From UBA668 sp039796575 (GTDB lineage: Bacteria; Actinomycetota; Acidimicrobiia; Acidimicrobiales; Ilumatobacteraceae), in contig JBDKJP010000120.1 of the NCBI GenBank assembly GCA_039796575.1, positions 1 to 64,000 of the forward strand: a DNA stretch of 64,000 nucleotides. The letters run 5' to 3'. The notes beneath the pieces are model-generated. The model was not told the origin of the DNA and searched no databases. It saw only the letters and a program-made list of their open reading frames with translations. Of the stretch, positions 8,279 to 17,760 are shown in pieces (within the stretch, counting starts at the first letter, position 1; each line of letters starts with the position of its first letter). The translations under genes were made by a program, and so were the position numbers.

Positions 8279-8986
8279 ATGCCGTACATCGACGCGACCG
8301 ACGCAACCTTCCAGTCCGACGTCATCGAACGATCGAAGGACGTCGCCGTGGTCGTCGACCTGTGGGCGCCGTGGTGTGGCCCGTGCCGCACCCTCGGACC
8401 GATCATCGAGAAGGTGATCGACGCCACCAACGGCCAGGTCGTGCTCGTGAAGGTGAACACCGACGAGAACCCCGGCATCGCGAATGCGTTCCAGGTGCAG
8501 AGCATCCCGGCCGTCTACGCCATCAAGGACGGCGCCGTGGTCGACGGCTTCATGGGCGCCTACCCCGAGCACGTCGTGCAGGAGTTCGTGGCGGCGTTGC
8601 TGCCCAGCGAGGCCGAGGCCACCGTGGCCAGCCTGCTCGCCGAGGGCACCGAGGGCGCGTACCGCAAGGTGCTGGAGATGGAACCCGGCAACGAGGACGC
8701 CATCGTCGGCCTCGCCGAACTGCTCGTCGAGCGCGGCGAGAACGACCAGGCGCTGCAGTTCCTGGCCCGCATCCCCGAGACCGACCGCACCCGGCTCGTC
8801 GCTGCCAAGGCGCGCACGCACCTCGCCCCCGACGACGACCACGACGCCACGCTCACCGCGCTGCTCGACCAGGTGAAGGACGACGAGGCCGCCCGCCAGC
8901 AGTTCCTCGACATCCTCGAGCTGATGGGCCCCGACGACCCGCGCACCGCCGGCTACCGCAAGAAGCTCACTGCCCGCCTCTTCTGA
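8279..8986 (+). CDS. Thioredoxin-domain protein with C-terminal TPR-like region (CnoX/YbbN-like)
   Basis: Protein of 235 residues. The thioredoxin fold (residues 1-110) carries an intact WCGPC active site at residues 32-36 and the cis-proline in QSIPAVYA. The C-terminal half is helical and repeat-like (EGAYRKVLEMEPGNEDAIVGLAELL), as in CnoX/YbbN co-chaperones, which hold unfolding proteins during oxidative stress. E. coli CnoX has lost the redox motif, so the intact CxxC here suggests a redox-active form. Cytoplasmic, with no signal peptide. Confidence 0.9.
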   Translation: MPYIDATDATFQSDVIERSKDVAVVVDLWAPWCGPCRTLGPIIEKVIDATNGQVVLVKVNTDENPGIANAFQVQSIPAVYAIKDGAVVDGFMGAYPEHVVQEFVAALLPSEAEATVASLLAEGTEGAYRKVLEMEPGNEDAIVGLAELLVERGENDQALQFLARIPETDRTRLVAAKARTHLAPDDDHDATLTALLDQVKDDEAARQQFLDILELMGPDDPRTAGYRKKLTARLF

Positions 8987-9096
8987 CCCGATCTGGCCGG
9001 TCTCGGTCCCGGAAACCGGGACGGACAGCAACCAGAAGCAGATCTGGGACGAAACACGCCCAGAAGCCCCGCGCCGCGGCGGGCGGGGCGTCGAGG
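8987..9096. terminator. Convergent intergenic region with hairpins
   Basis: Between the thioredoxin gene and the convergent LLM pseudogene. A perfect 7-bp stem with an AAA loop lies at 9006-9022 (GTCCCGG/CCGGGAC), and a GC-rich imperfect hairpin at about 9067-9090 faces the other gene. There is no T-tract, as is common in high-GC actinobacteria. Confidence 0.5.
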
Positions 9097-10005
9097 TCAG
9101 GCGTAGAGGGCGAAGAGCTCGCCGATGGCCTTGGCCTGGCCGCCGGTGGTGCTGCTCATCACCGCGATCGGCAGCACACCGGCCGCCGCCCAGGCGTCGA
9201 GGCGCTCGCGCACCTCGCCCGGGCCGCCGCTGATGGTGCAGTCGTCGAGCCACCGGTCGGTCATCAACTCGGGCAGGCGGTCGCGATCGCCCGCGGCGAG
9301 CGCCTCCTCGATGGCCACCATCTCGGCCTCGTAGCCGGCCTGCTTCCAGTAGTTGCGGTAGTTCGGCAGCACGATGTAGCCACCGAGCGTGCGGCGGTGG
9401 ATGGCCCGCGCCGCCTCCTTGTCGGGGTCGATCACCGTGGGGACCATGTTGGCCATGAAGAACCCGTCGCGCTCCACGCGTGCGGCCTGCACCGGCATGT
9501 GCGACAGCGAGGCATTGGCCCAGATGGCACCGTCGGCGGTGTCGACCGCGAGGTCGAGCATCTTGTTGCGCAACGTGGCCAGCCAGATCGGCGGCAGCTC
9601 ACCCGCGGGCTTGGCCGCAGCGCGCAGCCCCTCGACGTAGCGGCGCATGTCGGCCAACGGCTTGCCGGTGTCGACGCCCAGTCGCTCCATCGCCGGCGCA
9701 TGGCTGACGCCGAGGCCGAGGCGGAACCGTCCGCCGCTCACCTCGTACAGGTGGCCCGCGGTGATGGCCACCTCGGTCGGATGCGAGTGATAGATCGGCT
9801 GGATGCTCGTCCAGAACGGGATGCGCTACGTGACGTGCGCGAGCGACCCGCACAGCGCGAGGTTGCCGTGCACGCCGGGGCTGGCGAGGCCCGCGAAGCC
9901 GAGGCGGTCGGCCTCGGCAGCGAGCTCGAGGATGGCGTTGCGCTTGCCCGGCACGCCGATGACGCTGAGCGCGGGCAGGCCGGTGGGATCGGGGAGGCCG
10001 GACAT
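9097..10005 (-). pseudogene. LLM class F420-dependent oxidoreductase interrupted by an in-frame amber codon
   Basis: Reading from ATG 10005 the frame encodes a normal LLM oxidoreductase of about 302 residues, but codon 60 (positions 9826-9828) is TAG. The same frame then continues without any shift (RIPFWTSIQPIYHSHPT, then GRFRLGLGVSHAP, TISGGPGEVRERLDAW) to the stop at 9097. Both sides align with family conservation, so this looks like one point mutation, a sequencing error or stop read-through. A 224-residue product could start at ATG 9771, but it would lack the first strand-helix units of the barrel. The leaderless promoter is still intact (TAGCTT, 10012-10017). Confidence 0.8.
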
Positions 10006-10009
10006 GGGG

Positions 10010-10040
10010 CGAAGCTACCGCGGCGGGTCGGCTAGCTTCG
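10010..10040. promoter_or_regulatory. Symmetric divergent promoter with mirror-image -10 boxes
   Basis: CGAAGCTA (10010-10017) and TAGCTTCG (10033-10040) form a perfect 8-bp inverted repeat. Each arm carries a TAGCTT -10 box: one is 6 nt from the LLM start at 10005 (minus), the other 7 nt from the glycosyltransferase start at 10046 (plus). Confidence 0.65.
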
Positions 10041-10045
10041 GACCG

Positions 10046-11224
10046 ATGTCCGGCGACCCTGCGAACCCCCGGCGACTGCTGCGGGTCGGCATGTTCGTGC
10101 CGTACAGCCTGTCCATCCCGGGCGGCGTGCAGGCCCAGGCCATGGGCCTCACCCGTGAGCTGCGCCGCATGGGCATCGAGGCCCGCGTGCTCGGCCCGTG
10201 CGACGGCCCGCCGCCCGCCACGTTCGTCACGCCGCTCGGCAACAGCCTGCCCACCGCGGCCAACGGCTCGATGGCGCCGCTCGCCCCCGATCCGGCTGCC
10301 GCGCTGCGCACGATGCGCGTGCTGTTCGAGGAGCAGTTCGACGTGCTGCACCTGCACGAGCCGTTCGCGCCCGGGCCGCCGATGACCTCGATGCTGCTGC
10401 ACCCGGCGCCCGTCGTGGCCACGTTCCACGCGGCGGGGGAGAGCGCCAGCTACCAGTACCTGTCGTCGCCCATCAAGGCCGCGGCGAAGAACATCGCGCA
10501 CCGGGTGGCCGTGTCGAAGGACGCCAAGGCGCTCGTCGAGGCCAGCATCGGCGGCGAGTACGAGGTGCTGTTCAACGGCGTGGAGCTCGACGAGTACCGC
10601 GCCTCGAAGCCGTGGCCCACCGCCGGCCCGACCATCTTCTTCTGCGGTCGCCACGAGGAACGCAAAGGCCTCGACGTGCTCCTCGCAGCGATGCAGCAGC
10701 TCGGCCCGGAGGTGCGGCTGTGGGTGGCCAGCAACGGCCCCGACACCGATCGCCTGCGCGCGGCCACGGCGAACGACCCGCGCATCGAATGGCTCGGCCG
10801 GTTGAGCGACGAGGAGAAGATCAGCCGGTTGAAGGGTGCCGACGTGTTCTGTGCGCCGTCGCTGCGCGGCGAGAGCTTCGGCGTGGTGCTCATCGAGGCG
10901 ATGGCGGCCGGCACCTGCATCGTGGCCAGCTCGCTCGACGGCTACCGCAACGTGGCCACCCATGACCGCGACGCACTGCTCGTGGAGCCCGGCGACGAGG
11001 TCGCGTTGGCCGACGCGCTACGCCTCGCCCTCATCGACCGGGCGCTCGTCGACCGCCTCGTGCGGGCGGGCGACACGCGTGCCGAGGACTTCTCGATGAT
11101 GACGCTGGCCAGGCGATATGCCGAGATCTACCGCGCCGTGGCACCCGCCGCCGACGCCGCGAAGCCGATGTCACCGTGGCCGCTGTCCCCCCGGCTGCGA
11201 CGCCGCAACCGTATGATGGCGTGA
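10046..11224 (+). CDS. GT4-family glycosyltransferase, PimA-like
   Basis: Retaining GT-B glycosyltransferase of 392 residues. The N-terminus RVGMFVPYSLSIPGGVQ (GGVQ at 26-29) closely follows the pattern of mycobacterial PimA, the GDP-mannose-dependent phosphatidylinositol mannosyltransferase. The donor domain contains FFCGRHEERKGLDVLL and the GESFGVVLIEAMAAG E-x7-E motif. No membrane span is visible; such enzymes bind the inner leaflet peripherally. In M. tuberculosis pimA follows pgsA and patA, but here those lie 13 kb downstream, so the exact acceptor is less sure. ATG 10046 is supported by the TAGCTT box. Confidence 0.85.
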   Translation: MSGDPANPRRLLRVGMFVPYSLSIPGGVQAQAMGLTRELRRMGIEARVLGPCDGPPPATFVTPLGNSLPTAANGSMAPLAPDPAAALRTMRVLFEEQFDVLHLHEPFAPGPPMTSMLLHPAPVVATFHAAGESASYQYLSSPIKAAAKNIAHRVAVSKDAKALVEASIGGEYEVLFNGVELDEYRASKPWPTAGPTIFFCGRHEERKGLDVLLAAMQQLGPEVRLWVASNGPDTDRLRAATANDPRIEWLGRLSDEEKISRLKGADVFCAPSLRGESFGVVLIEAMAAGTCIVASSLDGYRNVATHDRDALLVEPGDEVALADALRLALIDRALVDRLVRAGDTRAEDFSMMTLARRYAEIYRAVAPAADAAKPMSPWPLSPRLRRRNRMMA

Positions 11225-11276
11225 ATCCGGCGCCACGGCGCAGGACCCCGTCTCATCCAACGTTCGGAGTCACATC

Positions 11277-11828
11277 ATGTGGTGGATCATCGTCCTGGTG
11301 ATCGTGGTGCTGCTGGTGCTGTACGTCATCGCCGCCTACAACGGGCTGGTGCGGGCACGCAACCAGGTCGACAACGCCTGGTCGCAGATCGACGTGCAGC
11401 TCAAGCGGCGCATCGACCTCATCCCCAACCTCGTCGAGACGGTGAAGGGCTACGCCGCCCACGAGCAGAGCACCCTCGAAGCCGTCGTGCAGGCCCGCAA
11501 CGCGGCCATCGCGGCACCCGACACGCCGGGCGGCCAGGCCGCGGCCGACGGCCAGATCACGGCCGCGCTGCGCCAGCTGTTCGCGCTCAGCGAGGCCTAC
11601 CCCGAGCTGAAGGCCAACACGAACTTCCTCGCCCTGCAGGAGGAGCTCACCGCCACCGAGGGCCGCGTCGCCTACGCGCGGCAGTTCTACAACGACAGCG
11701 TCCTCGGCTACAACAACCGTCTGCAGACCTTCCCCACCGTCGTCATCGCGAATGCGTTCCACTTCACGCAGCGCGAGTCCTTCGAGACCGACGAGGCCTC
11801 CCGCGAGGTCCCGAAGGTGCAATTCTGA
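11277..11828 (+). CDS. lemA: LemA family membrane protein
   Basis: Protein of 183 residues. An N-terminal transmembrane helix (about residues 3-22) is followed by the LemA helical-bundle signature NGLVRARNQVDNAWSQIDVQ and KRRIDLIPNLVETVKGYA; the C-terminal block YNNRLQTFPTVVIAN is also typical. The function is poorly defined; LemA is often paired with HtpX-type proteases, as here. GGAG lies 7 nt before ATG 11277. The htpX gene starts 7 nt after the stop. Confidence 0.93.
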   Translation: MWWIIVLVIVVLLVLYVIAAYNGLVRARNQVDNAWSQIDVQLKRRIDLIPNLVETVKGYAAHEQSTLEAVVQARNAAIAAPDTPGGQAAADGQITAALRQLFALSEAYPELKANTNFLALQEELTATEGRVAYARQFYNDSVLGYNNRLQTFPTVVIANAFHFTQRESFETDEASREVPKVQF

Positions 11829-11835
11829 TCGCATC

Positions 11836-12741
11836 ATGTTCGAACTGATCAAGTCCAACAAGCGCCGCAGCATCGCGCTCATCGTGGCCTTCGTGGTCAT
11901 CCTCAGCCTCGTCGGCGCTGCGCTCGGCGTGGTGCTCGGGTACGGCCTCCAGGGCACGCTCGTCGCGCTCGTCGTCTCCGGCGCCATCGCGTTCACGTCG
12001 TACTGGAAGGCCGACGCCATCGCCCTGTCGGTCAGCCGCGCCAAGCCCGCCGACCCCGAGCAGTACCAGCGTCTCCACAACCTCGTCGAGGGCCTGTGCA
12101 TCGCGAGCGGCCTGCCCAAGCCGCGGGTGTACATCGTGGAGGACCCCGCCCCCAACGCGTTCGCCACCGGCCGCGACCCGAAGCACGCCGCGATCGCCGT
12201 CACCACCGGCCTGCTCGAGAAGCTCAACCGCGTCGAGCTCGAGGGCGTGGTGGCGCACGAGCTGTCGCACATCCGCAACTACGACATCCTCGTCGGCACC
12301 CTTGCCGTCACGTTGGTGGGCGCCGTCGCGCTCATCACCAACTTCGGTGTGCGGGCGATGTGGTGGAACGGCGGCCGCGTGCCCCGCTCCGGCGACCGCG
12401 ACGGTGGCACCAACCCGATCGCCATCATCGGCATCGTGTTCCTCGTCATCTCGCCGCTCATCGCGAAGGCCATGCAGGCGGCCGTGAGCCGCCGACGCGA
12501 GACCCTCGCCGACGTGTCGGCCTGCCAGATGACCCGCTACCCACCGGGCCTCATCTCGGCGCTCGAGAAGCTGCGCGACGACGTCACCGTCACCCACTCG
12601 GCCAGCACGGCAACGGCGCACCTGTGGATCGAGCAGCCGATGTCGGGCGTGGGCGACCAGGGCCACATGAGCCGCTGGAACCGCATGTTCGACACGCACC
12701 CGCCGCTCGAAGAACGCATCGCACTGTTGAGGGAGCTCTGA
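11836..12741 (+). CDS. htpX: M48-family zinc metalloprotease, HtpX-like
   Basis: Integral membrane protease of 301 residues, expected in envelope protein quality control. Two N-terminal transmembrane helices span about residues 12-57; the zinc site is HELSH (H141, E142, H145) with the third ligand E222 in RRRETLAD; two further hydrophobic segments flank the site. ATG 11836 gives the usual HtpX N-terminus. The stop overlaps the start of the next gene by one base (TGATG), so lemA-htpX-DUF3048 looks like one operon. Confidence 0.94.
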   Translation: MFELIKSNKRRSIALIVAFVVILSLVGAALGVVLGYGLQGTLVALVVSGAIAFTSYWKADAIALSVSRAKPADPEQYQRLHNLVEGLCIASGLPKPRVYIVEDPAPNAFATGRDPKHAAIAVTTGLLEKLNRVELEGVVAHELSHIRNYDILVGTLAVTLVGAVALITNFGVRAMWWNGGRVPRSGDRDGGTNPIAIIGIVFLVISPLIAKAMQAAVSRRRETLADVSACQMTRYPPGLISALEKLRDDVTVTHSASTATAHLWIEQPMSGVGDQGHMSRWNRMFDTHPPLEERIALLREL

Positions 12742-13817
12742 TGAAGACCCTGCGCCTCGCCGCCGTCGCCACGATCGCACTGCTGACCGTGGGGTGCAGC
12801 GGCGGGGGCGACAGCGCGCCCACCACCGCGGCCGACACCGTGGCACCGAGCACCACCGAACAGGCCACCACCACGGCGGCGCCCACCACGACCGCCGAGG
12901 CCACCACCACCACGGAGGCCGCCGGCCCCGTGTACCCGCTCACCGGCCTGCCCGTCACCGACCCGGTGGCCGCCGAACGCCCGGCCATGGTGGTGAAGAT
13001 CGACAACAACAAGTCGGCCCGTCCGCAGAGCGGGCTCAACGAGGCCGACATCGTGTTCGAGGAGATCGTCGAGGTGCAGACCCGCTTCGCCGCGGTGTTC
13101 CACAGCACCGGCAGCGACCCGGTCGGGCCAATCCGCTCGGGCCGTACGCAGGACATCGACCTGCTCGGTTCGTTCGACCGTCCGCTGTTCGTGTGGAGCG
13201 GCGGCAACCGCAACGTCACCCGCGCCATCGAGGACAGCGACCTCGTCGACCTCAGCGCGCAGAAGAACGTGAACTACCAGGGCGGTGGCTTCTTCCGGTA
13301 CGACCAGCGCTCGTCGCCGCACAACCTGTACGCGCAGACCTCGATGCTGTGGACGCTCGCCCCCGACGACGCCGTCGCGCCGCCGAGGCAGTTCGAGTAC
13401 CTCGCCGCCGACGACGAGGCCGCGGGCGACCCGGCCTCCGGCGCCACCGGCGACATGGACGGCCTTGCGGTCGACTGGGCGTGGGACACGGCTTCGGGCC
13501 TGTACCTGCGCAGCAGCGCCGGCTCGCCGCACCTCGACGCCCTCAGCGGCGGCCAGGTCAGCACGGCCAACGTCGTGGTGATGGAGGTCGTCTACCGGCC
13601 GAGCCCCGCCGACGCCCGCAGCCCCGAGGCCCAGACCATCGGGTCGGGCACCGCACTGGTGTTCACCGGCGGCAAGGTGGTCACCGGCACCTGGACCCGC
13701 GTCGATCGCCTGTCGCCCGTGGTGCTCACCGACGCCGACGGCGAGCCGATCCTGCTCACGCCGGGTCGCACCTGGGTGGAACTGGCCCGCGCCGGCACAT
13801 TTACGCCTGTGCCCTGA
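12741..13817 (+). CDS. DUF3048 domain lipoprotein (YerB-like)
   Basis: Exported lipoprotein of 358 residues. The signal peptide ends in the lipobox LLTVGC (C19), followed by a Thr/Ala-rich linker (about residues 24-62) that probably spans the wall. The DUF3048 domain starts at PLTGLPVTDPVAAERPAMVVKIDN and contains the characteristic GPIRSGRTQDI and the C-terminal half VVMEVVY through LLTPGRTWVEL. Biochemical function is unknown. Last gene of the lemA-htpX operon. Confidence 0.9.
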   Translation: MKTLRLAAVATIALLTVGCSGGGDSAPTTAADTVAPSTTEQATTTAAPTTTAEATTTTEAAGPVYPLTGLPVTDPVAAERPAMVVKIDNNKSARPQSGLNEADIVFEEIVEVQTRFAAVFHSTGSDPVGPIRSGRTQDIDLLGSFDRPLFVWSGGNRNVTRAIEDSDLVDLSAQKNVNYQGGGFFRYDQRSSPHNLYAQTSMLWTLAPDDAVAPPRQFEYLAADDEAAGDPASGATGDMDGLAVDWAWDTASGLYLRSSAGSPHLDALSGGQVSTANVVVMEVVYRPSPADARSPEAQTIGSGTALVFTGGKVVTGTWTRVDRLSPVVLTDADGEPILLTPGRTWVELARAGTFTPVP

Positions 13818-13831
13818 TCAGGCCGAAGCGG

Positions 13832-13837
13832 TACGCT
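13832..13837 (+). promoter_or_regulatory. -10 box (TACGCT) of pdxS
   Basis: TACGCT ends 7 nt before ATG 13845; leaderless arrangement, no ribosome binding site. Confidence 0.62.
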
Positions 13838-13844
13838 GGCAGCC

Positions 13845-14744
<900 letters not shown>

Positions 14745-14774
14745 GCATGTCGTTCGTGAGCCCGGAGCCCCCAG

Positions 14775-15356
14775 GTGCAGGCGCTCGTCGGCGTCCTCGC
14801 GCTGCAGGGAGCGTTCGCGGCGCACGAAGCCGCGCTCGCTGAGGTCGGCGCGGCCACGCGCCAGGTGCGCACCCCTGCCGATCTGGCGGGTGTGCAGGCC
14901 CTGGTGATGCCCGGCGGCGAGAGCACCACGATGTCGCGGCTGCTCGAGACCTCGGGCCTGTTCGACGAGATCCGCGCCCGCCTGGGCGACGGCATGCCGG
15001 TGTTCGGCACCTGCGCGGGCATGATCCTGCTCGCCGCCGACGTGCTCGACGGCCGGCCCGATCAGCGCAGCTTCGCCGCCATCGACATCGCGGTGCGCCG
15101 CAACGGCTACGGCCGCCAGATCGACAGCTTCGAGACCGATCTCACCGTCGAGGGCGAGGAACTGCCCTTCCACGGTGTGTTCATCCGTGCCCCCAAGGTC
15201 GAGTCGTTCGGCCCTGCGGTGCACGTCCTCGCCAGCCACGAGGGAGTCCCCGTGCTGGCACGACGGGGCAACGTGATGGTTGCCTCGTTCCATCCCGAGC
15301 TCACCGGCGATGCGCGCCTGCACCGCCGTTTCCTGCAGCACCACGACATCAACTGA
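14775..15356 (+). CDS. pdxT: Pyridoxal 5'-phosphate synthase glutaminase subunit PdxT
   Basis: Class I glutamine amidotransferase that feeds ammonia to PdxS. The 193-residue protein has VMPGGESTTMSRL, the catalytic cysteine C80 in GTCAGM and the His/Glu pair H173/E175 in SFHPEL. The start is GTG at 14775, because VGVLALQGAF is the conserved N-terminus. yebC follows 11 bp after the stop. Confidence 0.97.
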   Translation: MQALVGVLALQGAFAAHEAALAEVGAATRQVRTPADLAGVQALVMPGGESTTMSRLLETSGLFDEIRARLGDGMPVFGTCAGMILLAADVLDGRPDQRSFAAIDIAVRRNGYGRQIDSFETDLTVEGEELPFHGVFIRAPKVESFGPAVHVLASHEGVPVLARRGNVMVASFHPELTGDARLHRRFLQHHDIN

Positions 15357-15367
15357 GGGGTAGCGCC

Positions 15368-16117
15368 ATGTCCGGCCATTCCAAATGGGCAACCATCAAG
15401 CACAAGAAGGGCGCCGCCGACAAGGCCCGCGCCAAGGTGTTCAACAAGATCGCCCGCCAGCTCGAAGTGGCGGCGCGTGAAGGCGGCGCCGACCCCACCT
15501 CCAACGCGTCGCTGCGCACGGTCATCCAGAAGGCCAAGGCCGCGCAGATGACCAACGACGCCATCGACCGTGCGGTGAAGCGCGGCGCCGGCCTCAGCGA
15601 CGGCGGCACCTACGAGGCCATCACCTACGAGGGCTACGCGCCCGGTGGTGTGGCCATGCTGGTCGAGGTGCTCACCGACAACCGCAACCGCTCCAGTGCC
15701 GACGTGCGCTCGACGTTCTCCAAGCTCGGCGGTTCGCTGGCCGAGCCCGGCGCGGTGGGCTGGCAGTTCAGCCGCCGTGGTGTGCTGCAGGTCAACGGCA
15801 GCGACGAGGACACCGTGATGATGGCCGCGCTCGACGCCGGCGCCGACGACGTGGCGGCCGACGGCGATGCCGTGTGGCGCATCACCTGCGACCCGTCCAT
15901 CGTGTACGAGGTGCGCGACGCGCTGCAGGCCGCCGGTCTCGAGGTCGCCTCGGCCGAGAGCACGATGGTGAGCAGTGTGAACGTCGAAGTGACCGACGCC
16001 GACGATGCACGTAAGATCCTGCGCATCATGGACGCCCTGGAAGATCTCGACGACGTGCAGGACGTGTACAGCAACTTCGACATCAGTGACGACCTGATGG
16101 AAGCGGTCAGCGCGTGA
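15368..16117 (+). CDS. yebC: YebC/PmpR (TACO1) family protein
   Basis: Full-length 249-residue YebC protein beginning with the diagnostic MSGHSKWATIKHKKGAADKA and carrying TYEGYAPGGVAMLVEVLTDN. Family members were described as DNA-binding regulators and more recently as ribosome-associated factors that relieve stalling at proline runs. In many actinobacteria yebC precedes ruvCAB; here two opposite-strand genes separate them. Its stop overlaps the peroxiredoxin start (GTGA). Confidence 0.96.
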   Translation: MSGHSKWATIKHKKGAADKARAKVFNKIARQLEVAAREGGADPTSNASLRTVIQKAKAAQMTNDAIDRAVKRGAGLSDGGTYEAITYEGYAPGGVAMLVEVLTDNRNRSSADVRSTFSKLGGSLAEPGAVGWQFSRRGVLQVNGSDEDTVMMAALDAGADDVAADGDAVWRITCDPSIVYEVRDALQAAGLEVASAESTMVSSVNVEVTDADDARKILRIMDALEDLDDVQDVYSNFDISDDLMEAVSA

Positions 16118-16566
16118 GCATCGCGGTCGGCGATCGGGCACCTGCGTTCACGCTGCCCTCCACCGGCGGCAGCGAGGTGTCGCTGTCCGACTTCGCCGGC
16201 CGACCCGTCGTGCTGGTGTTCTACCCGGGCGACGACACGCCCGTGTGCACCAAGCAGCTCAACAGCTACAACGACGACCTCGCCCAGTTCGAGGCGCTCG
16301 ACGCGCAGGTCATCGGCATCTCAGCGCAGAGCATCGACAGCCACGAGAAGTTCGCCGGCAAGCACGGGTTCAAGTTCCCGCTGCTCGCCGACACCGACAA
16401 GGCCGTGGCCGGCGCGTACGGCACGCTCGGCCCCATCGGTTTCCCGCGGCGCAGCGTGTTCATCGTCGACGGCGAAGGTGTGGTGCGCTACGCGCACCGT
16501 GCCATCGCCGGCCTCACGTTCCGCCCGGTGAGCGAGCTCGTCGAGGTGCTCACCTCGCTGCAGTGA
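16114..16566 (+). CDS. Peroxiredoxin, AhpC/TSA (BCP-like)
   Basis: Thiol peroxidase of 150 residues. The peroxidatic cysteine is C45 in PGDDTPVCTKQ; there is no second cysteine five residues later as in E. coli Bcp, so it looks like a 1-Cys enzyme or one recycled by an external thiol. GFPRRSVFIVDGEGVVRYA is the standard C-terminal strand. GTG 16114 overlaps the yebC stop by 4 nt. The 3' end overlaps the convergent serine hydrolase by 17 bp. Confidence 0.92.
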   Translation: MSIAVGDRAPAFTLPSTGGSEVSLSDFAGRPVVLVFYPGDDTPVCTKQLNSYNDDLAQFEALDAQVIGISAQSIDSHEKFAGKHGFKFPLLADTDKAVAGAYGTLGPIGFPRRSVFIVDGEGVVRYAHRAIAGLTFRPVSELVEVLTSLQ

Positions 16567-17725
16567 CCGCGGTGAAGAACCGCTGGGCCACGCCGAAGTA
16601 GTCGTTGTCGGCGGTGGGGCACGACGACTGCACCACCATCACCGCGTCCTTCACGGTGGAGATGAAGATGGTCTGCGCGTGGATGCCAGCGGCGTGCAGC
16701 AGGTGGTCGGGGCCGTGGTGGTACCACTGCGATGTGTACGAGTTGTCGGTGCCGCCGCCCTCGTTGCCCCACAGGCTCGGGCGCGGGGTGCCGTCGGCCT
16801 TCAGACGGGCCATCACCCGCTCGGGCACGATGCGCGTGCCGTTCCACTCGCCGTCGTGCGACACCATCAGCGCGAGCCGCAGCAGGTCGGGCGCGGTGAT
16901 GCACAGGCCGCCACCCGCCACCGCCTTGCCGAGCCGGTCGGTGATGTAGAACGCGTCGCGGTCGGCGCCGATGTGCTGGTACACGCGCTCGGCGAAGTAC
17001 TCGGCGATCGGACGGTCGGTGACGCGCTCGATCACCCACCCGAGCACCTCGGAGTTCGAGGTGACGTAGTGGAAGTCGACGCCGTGCTCGCCCTTCTTGC
17101 GCATGGTGGGCAGGTAGTCGTAGAGGTTGTCGAAGCGGGCCAGCGCCGGCTGCAGACGACGCATGCCCGCGGCGTAGCTGAACTGGCGGATGTCGGACTG
17201 CGGATCGTCGTAGATCTCGGTGAAGTCGATGCCGATCTCCATGTCGAGCAGGTTCCGCAACGTCGCATCGGTGTAGGCGCCGCCCGGCACGTCGAGCTCG
17301 TGCACGTACTCGGGGATCAGCCTCGAGTCGTCGAGCAGGCCGTCGTCGACGAGCATCTCCGCGAGCAGGCCGGTGAACGACTTCGTCACCGAGAACACGA
17401 TGTGCCGGGTGCGGGGGGTCTGCCCGTTGCGGTACACGGCCTGGCGCAGCGCGCCGTCCTGCCACAGCAGCAACGCGTCGACGTGGCCGTCCTCCAGGTA
17501 GCCCTCGAACGTGCGCTCCGTGCCGTACTGGTCGGTGAAACGGAAGCCGCGCAGGTCGACCTCGTCGACCGGGAGGTCGCTGACCGGTCCGCTGCCACGA
17601 TCCACGGTCGACGTGGGCATCAGCTGGTCGACGCGCTGGAAGCTGCGGCCGTTCACCTCCGGACGCATCCAGTTCGAGTGGGTGAGATACGGGAGGCCGC
17701 CGGGTGCCGCGGTGCGTTCGGTCAT
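16550..17725 (-). CDS. Serine hydrolase, class C beta-lactamase / 6-aminohexanoate-dimer-hydrolase-like
   Basis: Protein of 391 residues with the serine beta-lactamase fold. The nucleophile motif SxxK is SVTK (S112, K115); Y220 in HYVTSNSEVLGW is the candidate catalytic tyrosine, in the arrangement seen in nylon-oligomer hydrolases (Y-x-x-x-N) rather than the YSN of AmpC. No signal peptide, so it is probably cytoplasmic and an esterase or amidase rather than a resistance enzyme. ATG 17725 is chosen as the first Met after the intergenic region. Downstream of the 678-residue lipoprotein gene on the same strand. Confidence 0.85.
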   Translation of the reverse strand: MTERTAAPGGLPYLTHSNWMRPEVNGRSFQRVDQLMPTSTVDRGSGPVSDLPVDEVDLRGFRFTDQYGTERTFEGYLEDGHVDALLLWQDGALRQAVYRNGQTPRTRHIVFSVTKSFTGLLAEMLVDDGLLDDSRLIPEYVHELDVPGGAYTDATLRNLLDMEIGIDFTEIYDDPQSDIRQFSYAAGMRRLQPALARFDNLYDYLPTMRKKGEHGVDFHYVTSNSEVLGWVIERVTDRPIAEYFAERVYQHIGADRDAFYITDRLGKAVAGGGLCITAPDLLRLALMVSHDGEWNGTRIVPERVMARLKADGTPRPSLWGNEGGGTDNSYTSQWYHHGPDHLLHAAGIHAQTIFISTVKDAVMVVQSSCPTADNDYFGVAQRFFTAVTAAR

Positions 17726-17760
17726 GCGCCGAACAGTACGTTCCGCAGCCCGTCGGCGGA

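Noticed and set aside
16550..17725. Beta-lactam resistance gene
   Set aside because: There is no signal peptide, and the YSN motif is replaced by the nylon-hydrolase-type arrangement.
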